Shown: piece after piece, positions 48,030 to 58,351 of the stretch
How the letters are laid out: each line of letters begins with the position of its first letter
Numbering within the stretch: position 1 is the stretch's first letter
DNA from: Pseudobutyrivibrio ruminis AD2017
GTDB taxonomy: Bacteria > Bacillota > Clostridia > Lachnospirales > Lachnospiraceae
Assembly (NCBI RefSeq): GCF_000424305.1
Contig: NZ_AUJQ01000004.1
Span: forward strand, 248,001-312,000
Direction: 5' to 3'
DNA length: 64,000 bases
The notes under the pieces: model-generated
What the model saw: only the letters and a program-made list of their open reading frames with translations
Databases searched by the model: none
Told to the model about the DNA's origin: nothing
Program-made: the position numbers and the translations under genes

Positions 48030-49733
48030 TTATTTAGCCTCAGCCTTTAAAAGCTCAACGATTTCCTTTTCAGTAGTAAGGCTAAGTACCTTTGCTGCAA
48101 GAGCATCAGCCTCTTCCTTAGACCACTTAGAAATGATTGAACGAGCTGTAAGAACAAGTACTGGGTTAACGCTGTATTCGTTAAGACCGAAAGAAATCAA
48201 AAGTGGGATCATAAGTGGATCTGCTGCTGCCTCACCACACATACCAACTGGGATTCCTGCCTTGTTTCCAGCTTCGATAATGTTCTTAATAGAACGAAGA
48301 ACTGCTGGCTGGAATGCTGAATAAAGGTAAGCAACGTTTGCATTTCCTCTATCAACACTCATTGTATACTGAGTTAAATCATTAGTTCCAATTGAGAAGA
48401 AATCAGCCTCTGTAGCAAGAATATCTGCAATAAGAGATGCTGCTGCAGTCTCAACCATGCAACCAACTTCAATGTTTTCATCAAATGCTACGCCCTCAGC
48501 CTTAAGCTCTGACTTGCATTCTTCAACAAGTGCCTTTACACTGCGTACCTCTTCTACACATGTAACGAGTGGTACCATGATTTTAACCTTACCAAATGCG
48601 CTGGCTCTTAAGATACCTCTAAGCTGCATCTTGTATGTATCTGTATTGCTTAAGCAATATCTAACAGCTCTGTATCCTAAGAATGGGTTTTCTTCCTTCT
48701 CAAGGCCAAGATATGGGATGTCCTTATCGCCACCGATATCAAGTGTACGAATAATGACTGTTCTACCACCCATAGTCTCAACAGCCTCTTTGTATGCTTC
48801 GAACTGTTCATCTTCTGTTGGAAGATGTGGTCTATCCATGAATAAGAATTCTGAACGGAAAAGGCCAATACCTTCACCGTCGCATTCTACTGCCTTTTTT
48901 GCATCCTTTGGTGTACCGATGTTACAGAAAAGCTCTACCTCTGTACCATCAGCTGTAAGTGTCTTCTTACCAAGGAAGTTCTTAAGCTCAGCCTGAGCCT
49001 TGATGAACTCCTCACGCTTAATAATATACTGAGAAATTACTTCTCCATCAGGATTGATGTGAACATCACCCTCAGTACCATCTACGATTGCTGTATCCTT
49101 ATCCTTAACGAGTTCTGTAATGTTAGGAACAGAAAGAACTGCTGGAATTTCAAGGGCACGTGCTAAGATTGCAGAGTGAGATGTCTTTCCACCTACCTCT
49201 GTAATGATACCTACAACATTATCCTTCACAATCTGTGAAGTCATTGATGGTGTAAGGTCGTGTGCTACGATAACTGTTCCAGGAGCAACCTTGCTAATAT
49301 CAACATCTTCGATGCCAAGTAAAAGCTTAAGTAAGCTGATTTTGATATCAGAAATATCTGATGCACGCTGACGCATCATGTCGTCCTCCATCTTAGAGAA
49401 CATACCAATGAACATGTCGCAAACTGCTGTAACTGCAGCTTCTGCGCACTGACCAGCCTCGATCATCTTTGTCATTTCTCCAGCCATTGTTGGGTCAGAA
49501 ATCATTGCAAGATGACCTTCCATGATTTCAGCTTCCTTAGGACCGATGTTCTTTCTGATGTTTTCAGCCATAGCAGCTGTCTCGGTTTTGAACTTATCGA
49601 TTGCTGAATTAAATCTAGCCTTTTCAGCCTCAGTGTCTTCAATATGCTTTGACTCAAATGAAAGGTCGTGCTCTACTATTAAACAGATACTACCTATTCC
49701 TATTCCCCTAGATGCTTCTATGCCTTTATACAT
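48030..49733 (-). CDS. ptsI: PTS Enzyme I
   Basis: Phosphoenolpyruvate-protein phosphotransferase, the first step of all PTS uptake. 567 aa, full length. The phosphorylated His186 lies in GGKTSHSAILARA, followed by the PEP-binding regions LFRSEFLFMDR, GTNDLTQY and the active Cys in GMCGEAAADP. It lies 14 bp after the HPr gene and is the last gene of the fructose operon. It would supply phosphate to both HPr paralogues, FruA and the glucose-type permease. Confidence 0.97.
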   Translation of the reverse strand: MYKGIEASRGIGIGSICLIVEHDLSFESKHIEDTEAEKARFNSAIDKFKTETAAMAENIRKNIGPKEAEIMEGHLAMISDPTMAGEMTKMIEAGQCAEAAVTAVCDMFIGMFSKMEDDMMRQRASDISDIKISLLKLLLGIEDVDISKVAPGTVIVAHDLTPSMTSQIVKDNVVGIITEVGGKTSHSAILARALEIPAVLSVPNITELVKDKDTAIVDGTEGDVHINPDGEVISQYIIKREEFIKAQAELKNFLGKKTLTADGTEVELFCNIGTPKDAKKAVECDGEGIGLFRSEFLFMDRPHLPTEDEQFEAYKEAVETMGGRTVIIRTLDIGGDKDIPYLGLEKEENPFLGYRAVRYCLSNTDTYKMQLRGILRASAFGKVKIMVPLVTCVEEVRSVKALVEECKSELKAEGVAFDENIEVGCMVETAAASLIADILATEADFFSIGTNDLTQYTMSVDRGNANVAYLYSAFQPAVLRSIKNIIEAGNKAGIPVGMCGEAAADPLMIPLLISFGLNEYSVNPVLVLTARSIISKWSKEEADALAAKVLSLTTEKEIVELLKAEAK

Positions 49734-49747
49734 ATTCCTACTCCTTC

Positions 49748-50011
49748 TTAGTCTCCAAGTCCGCTCTCAACAAGTTCAACAGCCTTTGCAAGTGCAGCCT
49801 CTTCATCAGCACCATCACAAACGATTTCGATTTCAGCTCCGCACTTAATGCAAGCTGCCATAAGCATCATAACGCTCTTTCCATCGTATGAATTGCCGTT
49901 GAAATTAATCTTTACATCAGCATCAAATGGAGTAACTGCAGCTGAAAAAACTGTAGCTGGACGCATGTGCATACCCTGCTCATTTGTAACTTTAACCATC
50001 TTTGAAACCAT
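49748..50011 (-). CDS. ptsH: HPr phosphocarrier protein (paralogue 2)
   Basis: 87 aa. His15 lies in GMHMRPAT and Ser46 in GKSVMMLMAACIKCG, the standard PEP-dependent and HPrK-dependent sites. Directly before ptsI, this is the likely principal HPr. It is closely similar to the paralogue at 8886, especially at the C-terminus (ESGLG ending). A terminator lies upstream between it and fruA, so ptsHI may also have its own promoter. Confidence 0.95.
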   Translation of the reverse strand: MVSKMVKVTNEQGMHMRPATVFSAAVTPFDADVKINFNGNSYDGKSVMMLMAACIKCGAEIEIVCDGADEEAALAKAVELVESGLGD

Positions 50012-50119
50012 AAAAATAACTCCTTTCGTTTCAACAAATTAACTAATTAATAAAAAAAAGATTTTATATCTCTATACTCCATAGCTTCCCAGTTCTACAG
50101 AGTACAAAAACATAAAAAC

Positions 50120-50149
50120 CCATTCCGAGAGATAAACCTCTCGGAATGG
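50120..50149 (-). terminator. Terminator between fruA and ptsH
   Basis: CCATTCCGAGAG...CTCTCGGAATGG, a perfect 12-bp stem with GTTTTTATG following on the minus strand. It should separate fruRKA from ptsHI, or give partial read-through. Confidence 0.85.
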
Positions 50150-50168
50150 AATTATATAATATTCTGAA

Positions 50169-52079
50169 CTATTCTTCCACTGTTTTTTTGAGCAATCCTA
50201 AAAGTAAGCAGCTAACTACTGAACCAATAGCAAGTGCAACAAGGTAAAGTGCCCAGTTTCCAACTACAGGGAATACGAAGATACCACCGTGTGGAGCCAT
50301 AAGTGTACATCTAAATGCCATTGAAAGAGCACCAGCAACACCTGAACCAACCATAAGTGATGGAATTACGTGAAGTGGATCTGCTGCTGCATAAGGGATA
50401 GCACCCTCTGTGATGAAGCAGAAGCCCATGATAAAGTTAACTGGACCAGCCTTTCTCTCAGCAACTGTAAACTTCTTAGGGAATACAAGTGTTGCAAGAG
50501 CGATTGCGATTGGAGGAACCATACCACCAACCATAACAGCTGCCATAATCATCCAACCTACTTCATTCTGCTCTGCAAGTGCTGCAGTACCAAATACGTA
50601 TGCGGCCTTGTTAAGAGGACCACCCATATCTGTAGCCATCATAGCACCAAGGATAATTCCAAGTGGTACAAGTGATGTTGTTCCCATGCTAGAAAGTACA
50701 CCAGAAATCCAAGCATTAAGTGCACCAACGATTGGGTTGATTGCGCACATAACGATACCAATTACTGTGATACCAACAAGTGGATAAATAAGTACTGGCT
50801 TGATACCCTCAAGTGACTGTGGAAGTTTGTCGCAAACCTTCTCGAGCCACTTCATAAAGTAACCAGCTGCGAAACCAGCAACTAAAGCGCCAAGGAATGC
50901 CGATGGAATAGCTCCACCTGGGTTAGCAAATGTAGCACCACTAGCTGCAAGTGCACCACCTACGAAACCAACTGCAAGACCAGGTCTGTCAGCGATTGAC
51001 TGTGCAATGAATCCGGCTAAGATTGGAAGCATGAATCCAAATGCTGCACCACCAATTGTCTTGAACCAAGCAGCTACAGGTGTGTTAGAACCGAAGTTGC
51101 TAGGATCGATTGAATAATCATCAAGCAAGAATGCGATAGCGATAAGGATACCACCACCAATAACGAATGGAAGCATGTGTGATACACCATTCATCAAATG
51201 CTTGTAAAGCTGTCTTCCGATAGATTCATTTGCATCATCAGACTTCTTTGAAACAGCGCCTGTGTGATGATAAACAGAAGCTGTCTTTGCCTTTTCAAAT
51301 AACTTCTCTGGCTCGTGGATAGCTTCCTTTGTAGAAGCAAGTACTACCTTCTTGCCATCGAACTGTCCCATATCAATGTTCTTATCTACAGCAACGATAA
51401 CTGCGTCAGCCTCTTCAATTTCCTTTGCTGTAAGTGGATCCTTAGCTCCGCCAGAACCGTCTTTTTCTACTCTAAATGCAATGCCAAGCTCCTTTGCCTT
51501 CTGCTCAAGAGACTCTGCTGCCATAAATGTATGAGCAATACCTGTAGGGCATGCTGTAACTGCAACAATCTTTGTAGTGCCGGCTGCAACAGGAGCATCA
51601 TTCTTAGATGCTGCATCCTTCTCTGCTTCCTTAGCATCGATAAGAGCTAGGAACTCATCAACTGTTTTAGCTTCTACAAGAGTCTTGCAAAATGCAGGAT
51701 CCATAAGAAGCTGCATAAGCTTTGATAAAACCTCAAGATGTGTATCGGCTCCACCATCTGGAGCAGCGATCATAAATAATAAGTTAGATGGCTTACCATC
51801 CATTGCCTTGTAATCAACACCCTGTGGACATGTGATTGCTACAAGACCTGCCTTAGCAACTGCTGAAGACTTTCCATGAGGAACTGCAATACCATTTCCG
51901 ATAGCTGTGCTACCCTTTGCTTCACGTGCAAGGATTGCCTCCTTAAATGTAGCTGCGTCTTTTAAATTGCCTACTTCTTCATGAAGAGCAATAAGTTTGT
52001 CGATTGCTTCATCCTGAGATGATAACGCAACCTGAAGCTTGATCCCTCTAGGATCAATAAACTCTGAGATTCTCATCAT
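50169..52079 (-). CDS. fruA: Fructose PTS permease EIIABC
   Basis: Uptake and phosphorylation of fructose to fructose-1-phosphate. 636 aa. The IIA domain has active His68 in GIAVPHGKS. The IIB domain starts near 170 with Cys177 in VTACPTGIAHTFMAAE. The IIC domain, from about 290, has roughly nine membrane segments. AGGAGGG precedes two adjacent ATGs, either of which may be used. It follows fruK by 8 bp. No EIIA-HPr fusion is present. Confidence 0.96.
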   Translation of the reverse strand: MMRISEFIDPRGIKLQVALSSQDEAIDKLIALHEEVGNLKDAATFKEAILAREAKGSTAIGNGIAVPHGKSSAVAKAGLVAITCPQGVDYKAMDGKPSNLLFMIAAPDGGADTHLEVLSKLMQLLMDPAFCKTLVEAKTVDEFLALIDAKEAEKDAASKNDAPVAAGTTKIVAVTACPTGIAHTFMAAESLEQKAKELGIAFRVEKDGSGGAKDPLTAKEIEEADAVIVAVDKNIDMGQFDGKKVVLASTKEAIHEPEKLFEKAKTASVYHHTGAVSKKSDDANESIGRQLYKHLMNGVSHMLPFVIGGGILIAIAFLLDDYSIDPSNFGSNTPVAAWFKTIGGAAFGFMLPILAGFIAQSIADRPGLAVGFVGGALAASGATFANPGGAIPSAFLGALVAGFAAGYFMKWLEKVCDKLPQSLEGIKPVLIYPLVGITVIGIVMCAINPIVGALNAWISGVLSSMGTTSLVPLGIILGAMMATDMGGPLNKAAYVFGTAALAEQNEVGWMIMAAVMVGGMVPPIAIALATLVFPKKFTVAERKAGPVNFIMGFCFITEGAIPYAAADPLHVIPSLMVGSGVAGALSMAFRCTLMAPHGGIFVFPVVGNWALYLVALAIGSVVSCLLLGLLKKTVEE

Positions 52080-52087
52080 ATTCCCTC

Positions 52088-52993
52088 CTACAATGTTTTA
52101 TATAATTCTTCTATATCAGCGGCTTTTGCTAAACCGTCTGAGAAAGCTGTTGCAGATCCGGCTGCTGTCCCCATTTTAAGAGCCGTATCATAATTCTTGG
52201 ATTTCATGTAACCTGCTACAAAGCCTGCTACCATGGAATCACCTGCTCCAACTGAATTTCTTACCTTACCCTTTGGTACGCCGATGCGGTAACGCTCGCC
52301 GTTTTCATCAACAAGCATTGCACCATTGCCGGCCATTGAAATAAGCACGTTTCTTGCGCCCATTTCCTGGAGCTTCTTAGCTCCTTCATATATTTCATCG
52401 TCAGTGGTTAAAACCTTTCCAACGATTTCACCAAGTTCAAAATTGTTTGGCTTGATTAAGAATGGATGATATTTTAATACGTTTGTAAGAAGATCCTTAG
52501 TTGCATCAACTACAAATTCGATTCCCTTTCCATCAAGCATTGAAAGGATTTTCTCGTAAACATCATCTGGTAATGTCTTTGGAATAGAACCTGCAAGGAT
52601 AAGTACATCTCCTGCAACCAGCTTTGAAAGCTTGTTGTAAAGAGCAATCTGCGATTCCTCGTCAATCTTAGGTCCCTGCGCATTGATTTCTGTTTCCTCT
52701 GTTGCTTTGAGCTTAACATTGATTCTGGAAATTCCATCCTTTAATTCGATGAAATCTGTCTCAATACCAGCTGCTTTAACGCCTTCATCAATAGCATGCC
52801 CTGTAAATCCGGCGATAAATCCTAATGCTGTACTTTTTAAACCAAGTTCCGAAAGAACCATTGAAACATTGATTCCCTTTCCTCCGAAATAGTATTCTTC
52901 ACTTGAGGAACGATTTGTCATGCCAGGGAGCAAATCTCCATCCATTCGCACAACATAATCAAGTGCTGGGTTAAAAGTAACTGTGTAAATCAT
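52088..52993 (-). CDS. fruK: 1-phosphofructokinase
   Basis: Phosphorylates fructose-1-phosphate to fructose-1,6-bisphosphate. 301 aa, PfkB family. Visible are the N-terminal NPALDYVV, GGKGINVS, and the C-terminal anion-hole/catalytic-base motif VGAGDSMVAGF. The start follows AGGAGG. It sits between fruR and fruA in the classical fruRKA order, 18 bp after fruR. Confidence 0.97.
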   Translation of the reverse strand: MIYTVTFNPALDYVVRMDGDLLPGMTNRSSSEEYYFGGKGINVSMVLSELGLKSTALGFIAGFTGHAIDEGVKAAGIETDFIELKDGISRINVKLKATEETEINAQGPKIDEESQIALYNKLSKLVAGDVLILAGSIPKTLPDDVYEKILSMLDGKGIEFVVDATKDLLTNVLKYHPFLIKPNNFELGEIVGKVLTTDDEIYEGAKKLQEMGARNVLISMAGNGAMLVDENGERYRIGVPKGKVRNSVGAGDSMVAGFVAGYMKSKNYDTALKMGTAAGSATAFSDGLAKAADIEELYKTL

Positions 52994-53011
52994 TAGCTTT
53001 CCTCCTAAATA

Positions 53012-53764
53012 TTACTCTTCGCATACCTTCACAACAGTGTGATTCATATAATCTTTAGCAGCAGATTTGTCTGTGATAATGATACATTCGTTAATCGCTG
53101 CGAAAGTAACGGAATTTATTTGGTCGAATTTACTATGGTCTGCCAGGATGTAAGACTTGTATGTGTGCCTGATGGCTTCTGTCTTAATCATGGCCTCATC
53201 AACATCCGGTGTAGTATAGCCAGCCATAATGGAGATTCCATTGGTTCCCATAAAGGCCTTTGTGAAATGATACTTTCGTATGAATTCCACACAGTCGGGT
53301 CCAACCACTGCTTCAGTGGAGCCCTTTAGGCGACCGCCTATCATGATTGTTTCCAATCCCTTGTCCATAAGCTTTTTAGCATGGACGATACCGTTTGTGA
53401 TGTATTTAGCATTTCGATTGTCGATATAATCTATCAAACTGAGTGTTGTGGTACCTGCATCGATGTAGACAAAATCGTTGTCCTGAATGAGGCTAGCGGC
53501 ATAACGACTGATTAAGTCCTTTTCAGCTACATGCTTTTTAGCCTTCTGACCAACTGCATCCTCTTTGGTGTTAACATCCAAGGATGATTTAGCAGTGGCG
53601 CCACCGAAAACCTTAACTAGTAGCTGTGCCCTGTTAAGCTCGTTAATATCCCTACGAATAGTAGCTGCTGATGTGTCTAGCAAATCAACAAGTTCATTAA
53701 CAGAAACTGCCTTTCTTTCATTCACTATTTCAACTATTCTAGTTCTACGCTCTTCTGTAAGCAT
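53012..53764 (-). CDS. fruR: DeoR-family repressor of fructose use
   Basis: 250 aa from the ATG at 53764, with AGGGGTGG upstream; the frame opens at 53842 but the extra segment includes the inverted-repeat region. The N-terminal DeoR helix-turn-helix (ERRTRIVEIVNERKAVSVNEL) is followed by the DeoR sensor domain with YIDAGTTTLSL and TNGI. The expected effector is fructose-1-phosphate. As first gene of the operon it should autoregulate fruRKA. Confidence 0.93.
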   Translation of the reverse strand: MLTEERRTRIVEIVNERKAVSVNELVDLLDTSAATIRRDINELNRAQLLVKVFGGATAKSSLDVNTKEDAVGQKAKKHVAEKDLISRYAASLIQDNDFVYIDAGTTTLSLIDYIDNRNAKYITNGIVHAKKLMDKGLETIMIGGRLKGSTEAVVGPDCVEFIRKYHFTKAFMGTNGISIMAGYTTPDVDEAMIKTEAIRHTYKSYILADHSKFDQINSVTFAAINECIIITDKSAAKDYMNHTVVKVCEE

Positions 53765-53778
53765 CCCATCCACCCCTT

Positions 53779-53903
53779 GAACAATTTCGATTACTTTTGA
53801 TTGTTCTAAAAAGAGAATAACATCATTCGATTTATTATGCAATCAAACTCAATCACAAACACTCACAAGTAATCAAATTTTGTCATTTTAACCAAGGTTG
53901 GGG
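53779..53903 (-). promoter_or_regulatory. fruR control region with inverted and direct repeats
   Basis: GAACAAT (53779-53785) and ATTGTTC (53800-53806) form an inverted repeat. Further up, minus-strand copies of TTTGATT or TGTGATT recur between about 53843 and 53880, as in DeoR-type operators. The promoter and repressor site are inferred. The exact start site is not resolved. Confidence 0.45.
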
Positions 53904-53920
53904 TGATTTTTTTGTTAGAT

Positions 53921-56900
53921 TTACTTATGCTTATTTTTATCTTTGTACATTCGCTTATCAGCTAGGTTGAACAGCTTGTGAATATCATTCACTTCAGAAT
54001 ACTCAGCAGAACCAATGGATACCCTCACTTTAATATCCATTCCGTTAATTCTGGTTATTTCTGAAAACTTGATTATAAGCTCCTGAATTATGCTCTTTAC
54101 TTCTGCATCTGACTTATGTTGATGCAATATTGCAAATTCATCACCGCCTATTCTAAAGGCCACACTATTATTTGCCGTCACATTCCTGATAATTTCACTT
54201 GAAGTTCTTAGCACTTCATCGCCATAATCATGACCATACATGTCGTTGATTGTCTTGAACTTATCAATATCAATCAAAAACAGTACAAAGTCTGTGTTAT
54301 CCCGCTCATATTGCTGTATATATTTTGCAGCAATATCATCAAAAGCTCTTCGGTTACTCATTCCTGTCAGCTGGTCGGTATTAGATAGATACTTAAGCTG
54401 CTTATTTTCCTCGTATTGAGCAGTAATATCATTAAAGAAGCCTATAAGTCCAATGATTTCACCATCTACCAAAAATGGCTGCTTACTTACAACGATCTTT
54501 CTTATTTCACCCTTTACGATACATTCGCCTTGCACGTCTTTGATTATCTTTCCCTCATTTATTACAGCTAACTCATCCTTCTTAAATGGTTCTGGATTGA
54601 TATGCCATCCCATATCCTCATCAGTCCTTCCGATGATGCTGTCAGCACTAGCTAATCCGTAATAGTCCAAAAACATTTGGTTAGCACCTAGGAACTTTCT
54701 TTCTCTATCCTTCCAAAAAACACCTGCTGGTACCAGCTTTATAATATTCTCAAAGGCATGCTCGCTAACTACAGGATTCCTATGCTCTAGTAAATTAAGT
54801 ATCTTTTCATTTCCGCCTTCCACACATTTATCCATGAAGTACTTAATCTCTTTTGTAGCCTCAGAAACACAGGCCATCATGACTTCTCTATCTATAAAAT
54901 ATAGAACGCTTATGGTCACTGACTTCCAAACATAATTATTGTTTTTATCCAGTATTCTAAAGAAATTTAGCTTCGTTTTATTCTTCTCTGCAGATAGTCT
55001 TTCCTTTGCTGTATCTATATCCATGATTTTTAGGAATATATCCCTATCATCTGGATGCACGATTTCCTCTGCTATTGCTTTAATGATTTCCTTTGGTCTT
55101 TTGTTTTTGGTATCAACATGAAGTCTGCTATTAGTCAAATACAGGTTTTCATAATACTTATCCTGTATGCCAAATAAATCGATGCACTCGTAAAATGTGA
55201 ATAAATAATTACTGATAATTGAGCTTTTATTATCGTAGCTTTCATGTATATGTTTAGACAAGGTTCTTAATGAAATCAGGAACGCTTCATCATTGGTAAG
55301 CTTGTTAGTTACCAAGTGACGAACGCTTATATTTATAATTCGTCCTAATTCTACAAACTCCATGCTTTCAGCATTTTTGCTTGCCTTACTAGCTTCACAC
55401 AACTCAAAAAAACCGTCTCGCAGAACCCAATTCCAAGACTCATCATTAACCATTTCTTCAAGTACGGTCATAGACTCTACACCATATATTTTAAGCTCGC
55501 GCTTGAGTGCCTCGTTGTAATATAAGAAGCTCCACTCACCTTCTCTTACGATTGCAAGAACCAATGGAAGATCATGACTATCATCTGTAATCTTTCCTTC
55601 ACCCTCCAGTGGGTTTTGCTTTAACAAATCTACTCGGCCAACTTGATTTAGGAATTCTCTATCAATCATCGGTTCATATTTTTGTCCTACCTTCTGCAAG
55701 GATTTTATTCCCTCTTCAAAAGGCATTGGTCTGCCGATGTAATAGCCTTGCATCATTTCGCAACCAAGTCCTCTTAAGAAGTCCATCTGTTCTTTGGTTT
55801 CTACACCTTCAGCCAGTGTATGGAAGCCTAGATTCTTAAGCATGGAAACCATATGTTTGATAATGATTTTTCCATCGTCCGATGAATCAATACCTCGTAA
55901 GAATTCCATGTCGATTTTTACAAGGTCAAAATCAAAATTCTTAAGGACATTAAGAGATGAATAGCCGCTACCAAAATCATCCATCCAAACGCTATAGCCT
56001 TTATCTCTTAGCCTTTTAATCTGCTCCTGGATAAATCTTGGGTTTTCCATTAAAACGCTTTCTGTAATTTCAAATTTAAATAAGCTTTTATCAGCCTCGT
56101 ACCTTTCTGATAGCTCATCGATTAATGGGATAATTTCCAGTGCCTCGAAATCCAATCTGGACAGATTGATAGAAACAGGGACTGCCTCTCGTCTTCCCTG
56201 CTTTGTAATTGTAGAAATGTTAGAAAAAACCTGCTCCATAACGAAGCTATCCAGTTTGTGAATCAATCTGTATTCTTCAAGTACAGGTATGAATTCGTTT
56301 GGATATACTACGCCTCGTTCTGGATCAACCCAGCGAACCAGAGCTTCCCAGCCGCACACTTCTCCTGTGAGAGAACGAACTATTGGCTGGTAATAAACCT
56401 GAATGAAACCTTTTTTCATGGCATCATCCAAGTTATCCAATATAAACTGTTTACGGATTAATGCGCCGCCTAACTCCTCATCATAGAACTTATAATCAAC
56501 ATCATATTTTTTCTTGATGCTGACACAGGCCATTCTGGCTCTGTCTGCGCATCGTCCTACATCAATGGTTTCACCGTCTAAAACATAAACGCCTGCCTTA
56601 ATCTCTAGATTTATGTTTTGCTGAATGCATTTAACTCTATTTTTTATTTCGGAAATCGCTGGGATGAGCTGGCTAGTATTTGCGCACACAACAAAATGGT
56701 CGCCAGAAAATCTTGCGACCAACTGTCCATCAAATACCTCACGTATTATATTCGCGATTTTGACTAATAGCTCATCACCCTTTTCAAAGCCATAATTTGC
56801 ATTATATAGCTTGAAATTATTTACGTCGAAAAATATAAAGGCATATTTTTCTGGTTCATCGGTGGTGTCTATCAGTTCCTGGGACCATACGTAGAAGGCC

Positions 56901-56962
56901 TGTTTTTCCAAAAGGCCTGTCAGTTCATCCTTATGATCCTTCAACAACTCCGTTTTATCCAT
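53921..56962 (-). CDS. c-di-GMP turnover protein: degenerate GGDEF, EAL, PAS, GGDEF
   Basis: 1013 aa, no membrane segment seen. Residues 1-165: GGDEF domain whose signature is SGDHF at 86-90, so probably inactive. Residues 170-420: EAL domain with all key residues (EAL 206-208, Glu in FEITES, MDDFGSGYSS 327-336, VKID, AEGVE, QGYYIGRP). A spacer of unknown fold follows, then a PAS domain around GVFWKDRERKFLGANQ, and a C-terminal GGDEF domain with intact GGDEF at 939-943 and no RxxD inhibitory site. It may both make and break c-di-GMP. The motility link is inferred. Confidence 0.93.
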   Translation of the reverse strand: MDKTELLKDHKDELTGLLEKQAFYVWSQELIDTTDEPEKYAFIFFDVNNFKLYNANYGFEKGDELLVKIANIIREVFDGQLVARFSGDHFVVCANTSQLIPAISEIKNRVKCIQQNINLEIKAGVYVLDGETIDVGRCADRARMACVSIKKKYDVDYKFYDEELGGALIRKQFILDNLDDAMKKGFIQVYYQPIVRSLTGEVCGWEALVRWVDPERGVVYPNEFIPVLEEYRLIHKLDSFVMEQVFSNISTITKQGRREAVPVSINLSRLDFEALEIIPLIDELSERYEADKSLFKFEITESVLMENPRFIQEQIKRLRDKGYSVWMDDFGSGYSSLNVLKNFDFDLVKIDMEFLRGIDSSDDGKIIIKHMVSMLKNLGFHTLAEGVETKEQMDFLRGLGCEMMQGYYIGRPMPFEEGIKSLQKVGQKYEPMIDREFLNQVGRVDLLKQNPLEGEGKITDDSHDLPLVLAIVREGEWSFLYYNEALKRELKIYGVESMTVLEEMVNDESWNWVLRDGFFELCEASKASKNAESMEFVELGRIINISVRHLVTNKLTNDEAFLISLRTLSKHIHESYDNKSSIISNYLFTFYECIDLFGIQDKYYENLYLTNSRLHVDTKNKRPKEIIKAIAEEIVHPDDRDIFLKIMDIDTAKERLSAEKNKTKLNFFRILDKNNNYVWKSVTISVLYFIDREVMMACVSEATKEIKYFMDKCVEGGNEKILNLLEHRNPVVSEHAFENIIKLVPAGVFWKDRERKFLGANQMFLDYYGLASADSIIGRTDEDMGWHINPEPFKKDELAVINEGKIIKDVQGECIVKGEIRKIVVSKQPFLVDGEIIGLIGFFNDITAQYEENKQLKYLSNTDQLTGMSNRRAFDDIAAKYIQQYERDNTDFVLFLIDIDKFKTINDMYGHDYGDEVLRTSSEIIRNVTANNSVAFRIGGDEFAILHQHKSDAEVKSIIQELIIKFSEITRINGMDIKVRVSIGSAEYSEVNDIHKLFNLADKRMYKDKNKHK

Positions 56963-57069
56963 GTCCCACTCCCCGTGGATGTAATCTAGATACTAATATG
57001 TACATGATAACACTCAATTGTGAACAATTTTTAGATAAACTATGTTGCTTATTAGTCATTTTCTCAAAT

Positions 57070-58263
57070 TTATTTAATATTGCACTCCTCCGCCAATCTT
57101 TCAAAGGCCGCAATGGAGCGCTTAATCATTTCATAGTCTACGCAATAGGCTATTCTTACATAACCCGGACAGCCAAAGGTTGTTGTAGAAACCATGATAA
57201 TATGCTGCTTTTTGCCTAAATCAACAAATTTGTTTTCATCCTCAAATGGAGATTTTACCAAAAGATAAAAGGCTCCCTCTGGTTTAACCACCTCAAAGCC
57301 TAATTCTGTAAGCTTTTCATATAATAATCTTCTATTTCTGTCATAAAATTCCAAATCTACCCCAACATCCTGACATCTTCCGATTACCAGCTGGAAAAGT
57401 GATGGAGCGTTAACATAGCCTAAGCATCTGTTGGCAACAACAAGTGCGCCGATTAATTCGCTGTAGCCATCTGCCTTGCTTGAAAGTGCAAGATAGCCAA
57501 TACGCTCACCTGGCAGGGACAGCGTCTTGCTGTAGGAATAGATATAAATACTGTTTTTGATGATTGATGGTATATATGGAACCTGTGTATTATCGTAGGC
57601 CAGCTCTCTATATGGCTCATCGCACAGAACGTAAATTGGATGACCTATTTTCTGCTCTGCCTTAATGAGGATTTCATTTAACTTTTCTATGGTCTCTTTT
57701 GGATAGATTCGACCCGATGGATTGTTAGGATTGTTTACGATGATGCACTTTGTACGCTCGGTAATTCTTGATTCTAATTCATCTAAATTAAGATTGAATT
57801 CTGGCAGCTTAGCTGGCACAACAACAAGCTTTCCAGCGTAGTTTGCTGCATAGTTTTTGTATTCACCAAAAAATGGAGCAAATGCAATCACCTCATCCTC
57901 TGGATTTAGCATGGCGCGGAATATGCAGTTCATGGCGCCTGCTGCACCAACTGTCATTATGATATCTTCCTTTGTGTAATCCATAGCAAAGGATTTGTTA
58001 AGATGATTTGCCACAGCTTCTCTGGTTTCGTCAAAGCCTGCGTTTTTCATATATCCGTGAACATAGGAATCAGGTTCTTCTGATAATATATCCTGAATTG
58101 CCTTTGTAACCTGTAAAGGTACTGGTGAGGCTGGATTTCCCAAGCTGAAATCATACACGTTTTCCTTTCCTACCACCTGGGCCATCTGAAGCCCTTCCTC
58201 GAAAAGCTTTCTAATTACAGAACTTCCTGCTACTAGTCCTTCCATGTTCTTTGAAATAACCAT
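57070..58263 (-). CDS. PLP-dependent aminotransferase, class I (AspC-like)
   Basis: 397 aa from the ATG at 58263, which best fits the AGAGAGG ribosome binding site; ATGs a few codons earlier are possible. Fold-type I features are VGAAGAMNCIFRAML, NNPNNPSGRIYP, and the PLP lysine in YSYSKTLSLPGERIGY. The N-terminus (SSVIRKLFEEGLQMA) fits the pyridoxal-dependent aspartate or aromatic aminotransferase group of clostridia. Substrate cannot be fixed from sequence alone. It is monocistronic, between terminators. Confidence 0.92.
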   Translation of the reverse strand: MVISKNMEGLVAGSSVIRKLFEEGLQMAQVVGKENVYDFSLGNPASPVPLQVTKAIQDILSEEPDSYVHGYMKNAGFDETREAVANHLNKSFAMDYTKEDIIMTVGAAGAMNCIFRAMLNPEDEVIAFAPFFGEYKNYAANYAGKLVVVPAKLPEFNLNLDELESRITERTKCIIVNNPNNPSGRIYPKETIEKLNEILIKAEQKIGHPIYVLCDEPYRELAYDNTQVPYIPSIIKNSIYIYSYSKTLSLPGERIGYLALSSKADGYSELIGALVVANRCLGYVNAPSLFQLVIGRCQDVGVDLEFYDRNRRLLYEKLTELGFEVVKPEGAFYLLVKSPFEDENKFVDLGKKQHIIMVSTTTFGCPGYVRIAYCVDYEMIKRSIAAFERLAEECNIK

Positions 58264-58318
58264 AATCATCATCCTCTCTGTCGCTTTAAATCATTAAACT
58301 GATTATATCAAAAAATGA

Positions 58319-58351
58319 GCTGCCTTCCAATTATTAAAATCAGAAAGCAGC
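58319..58351 (-). terminator. Terminator region after the chemoreceptor gene
   Basis: Minus-strand GCTGC...GCAGC stem, then TCATTTTTTG. It lies about 180 bp after the stop, which is a long way. Confidence 0.55.
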
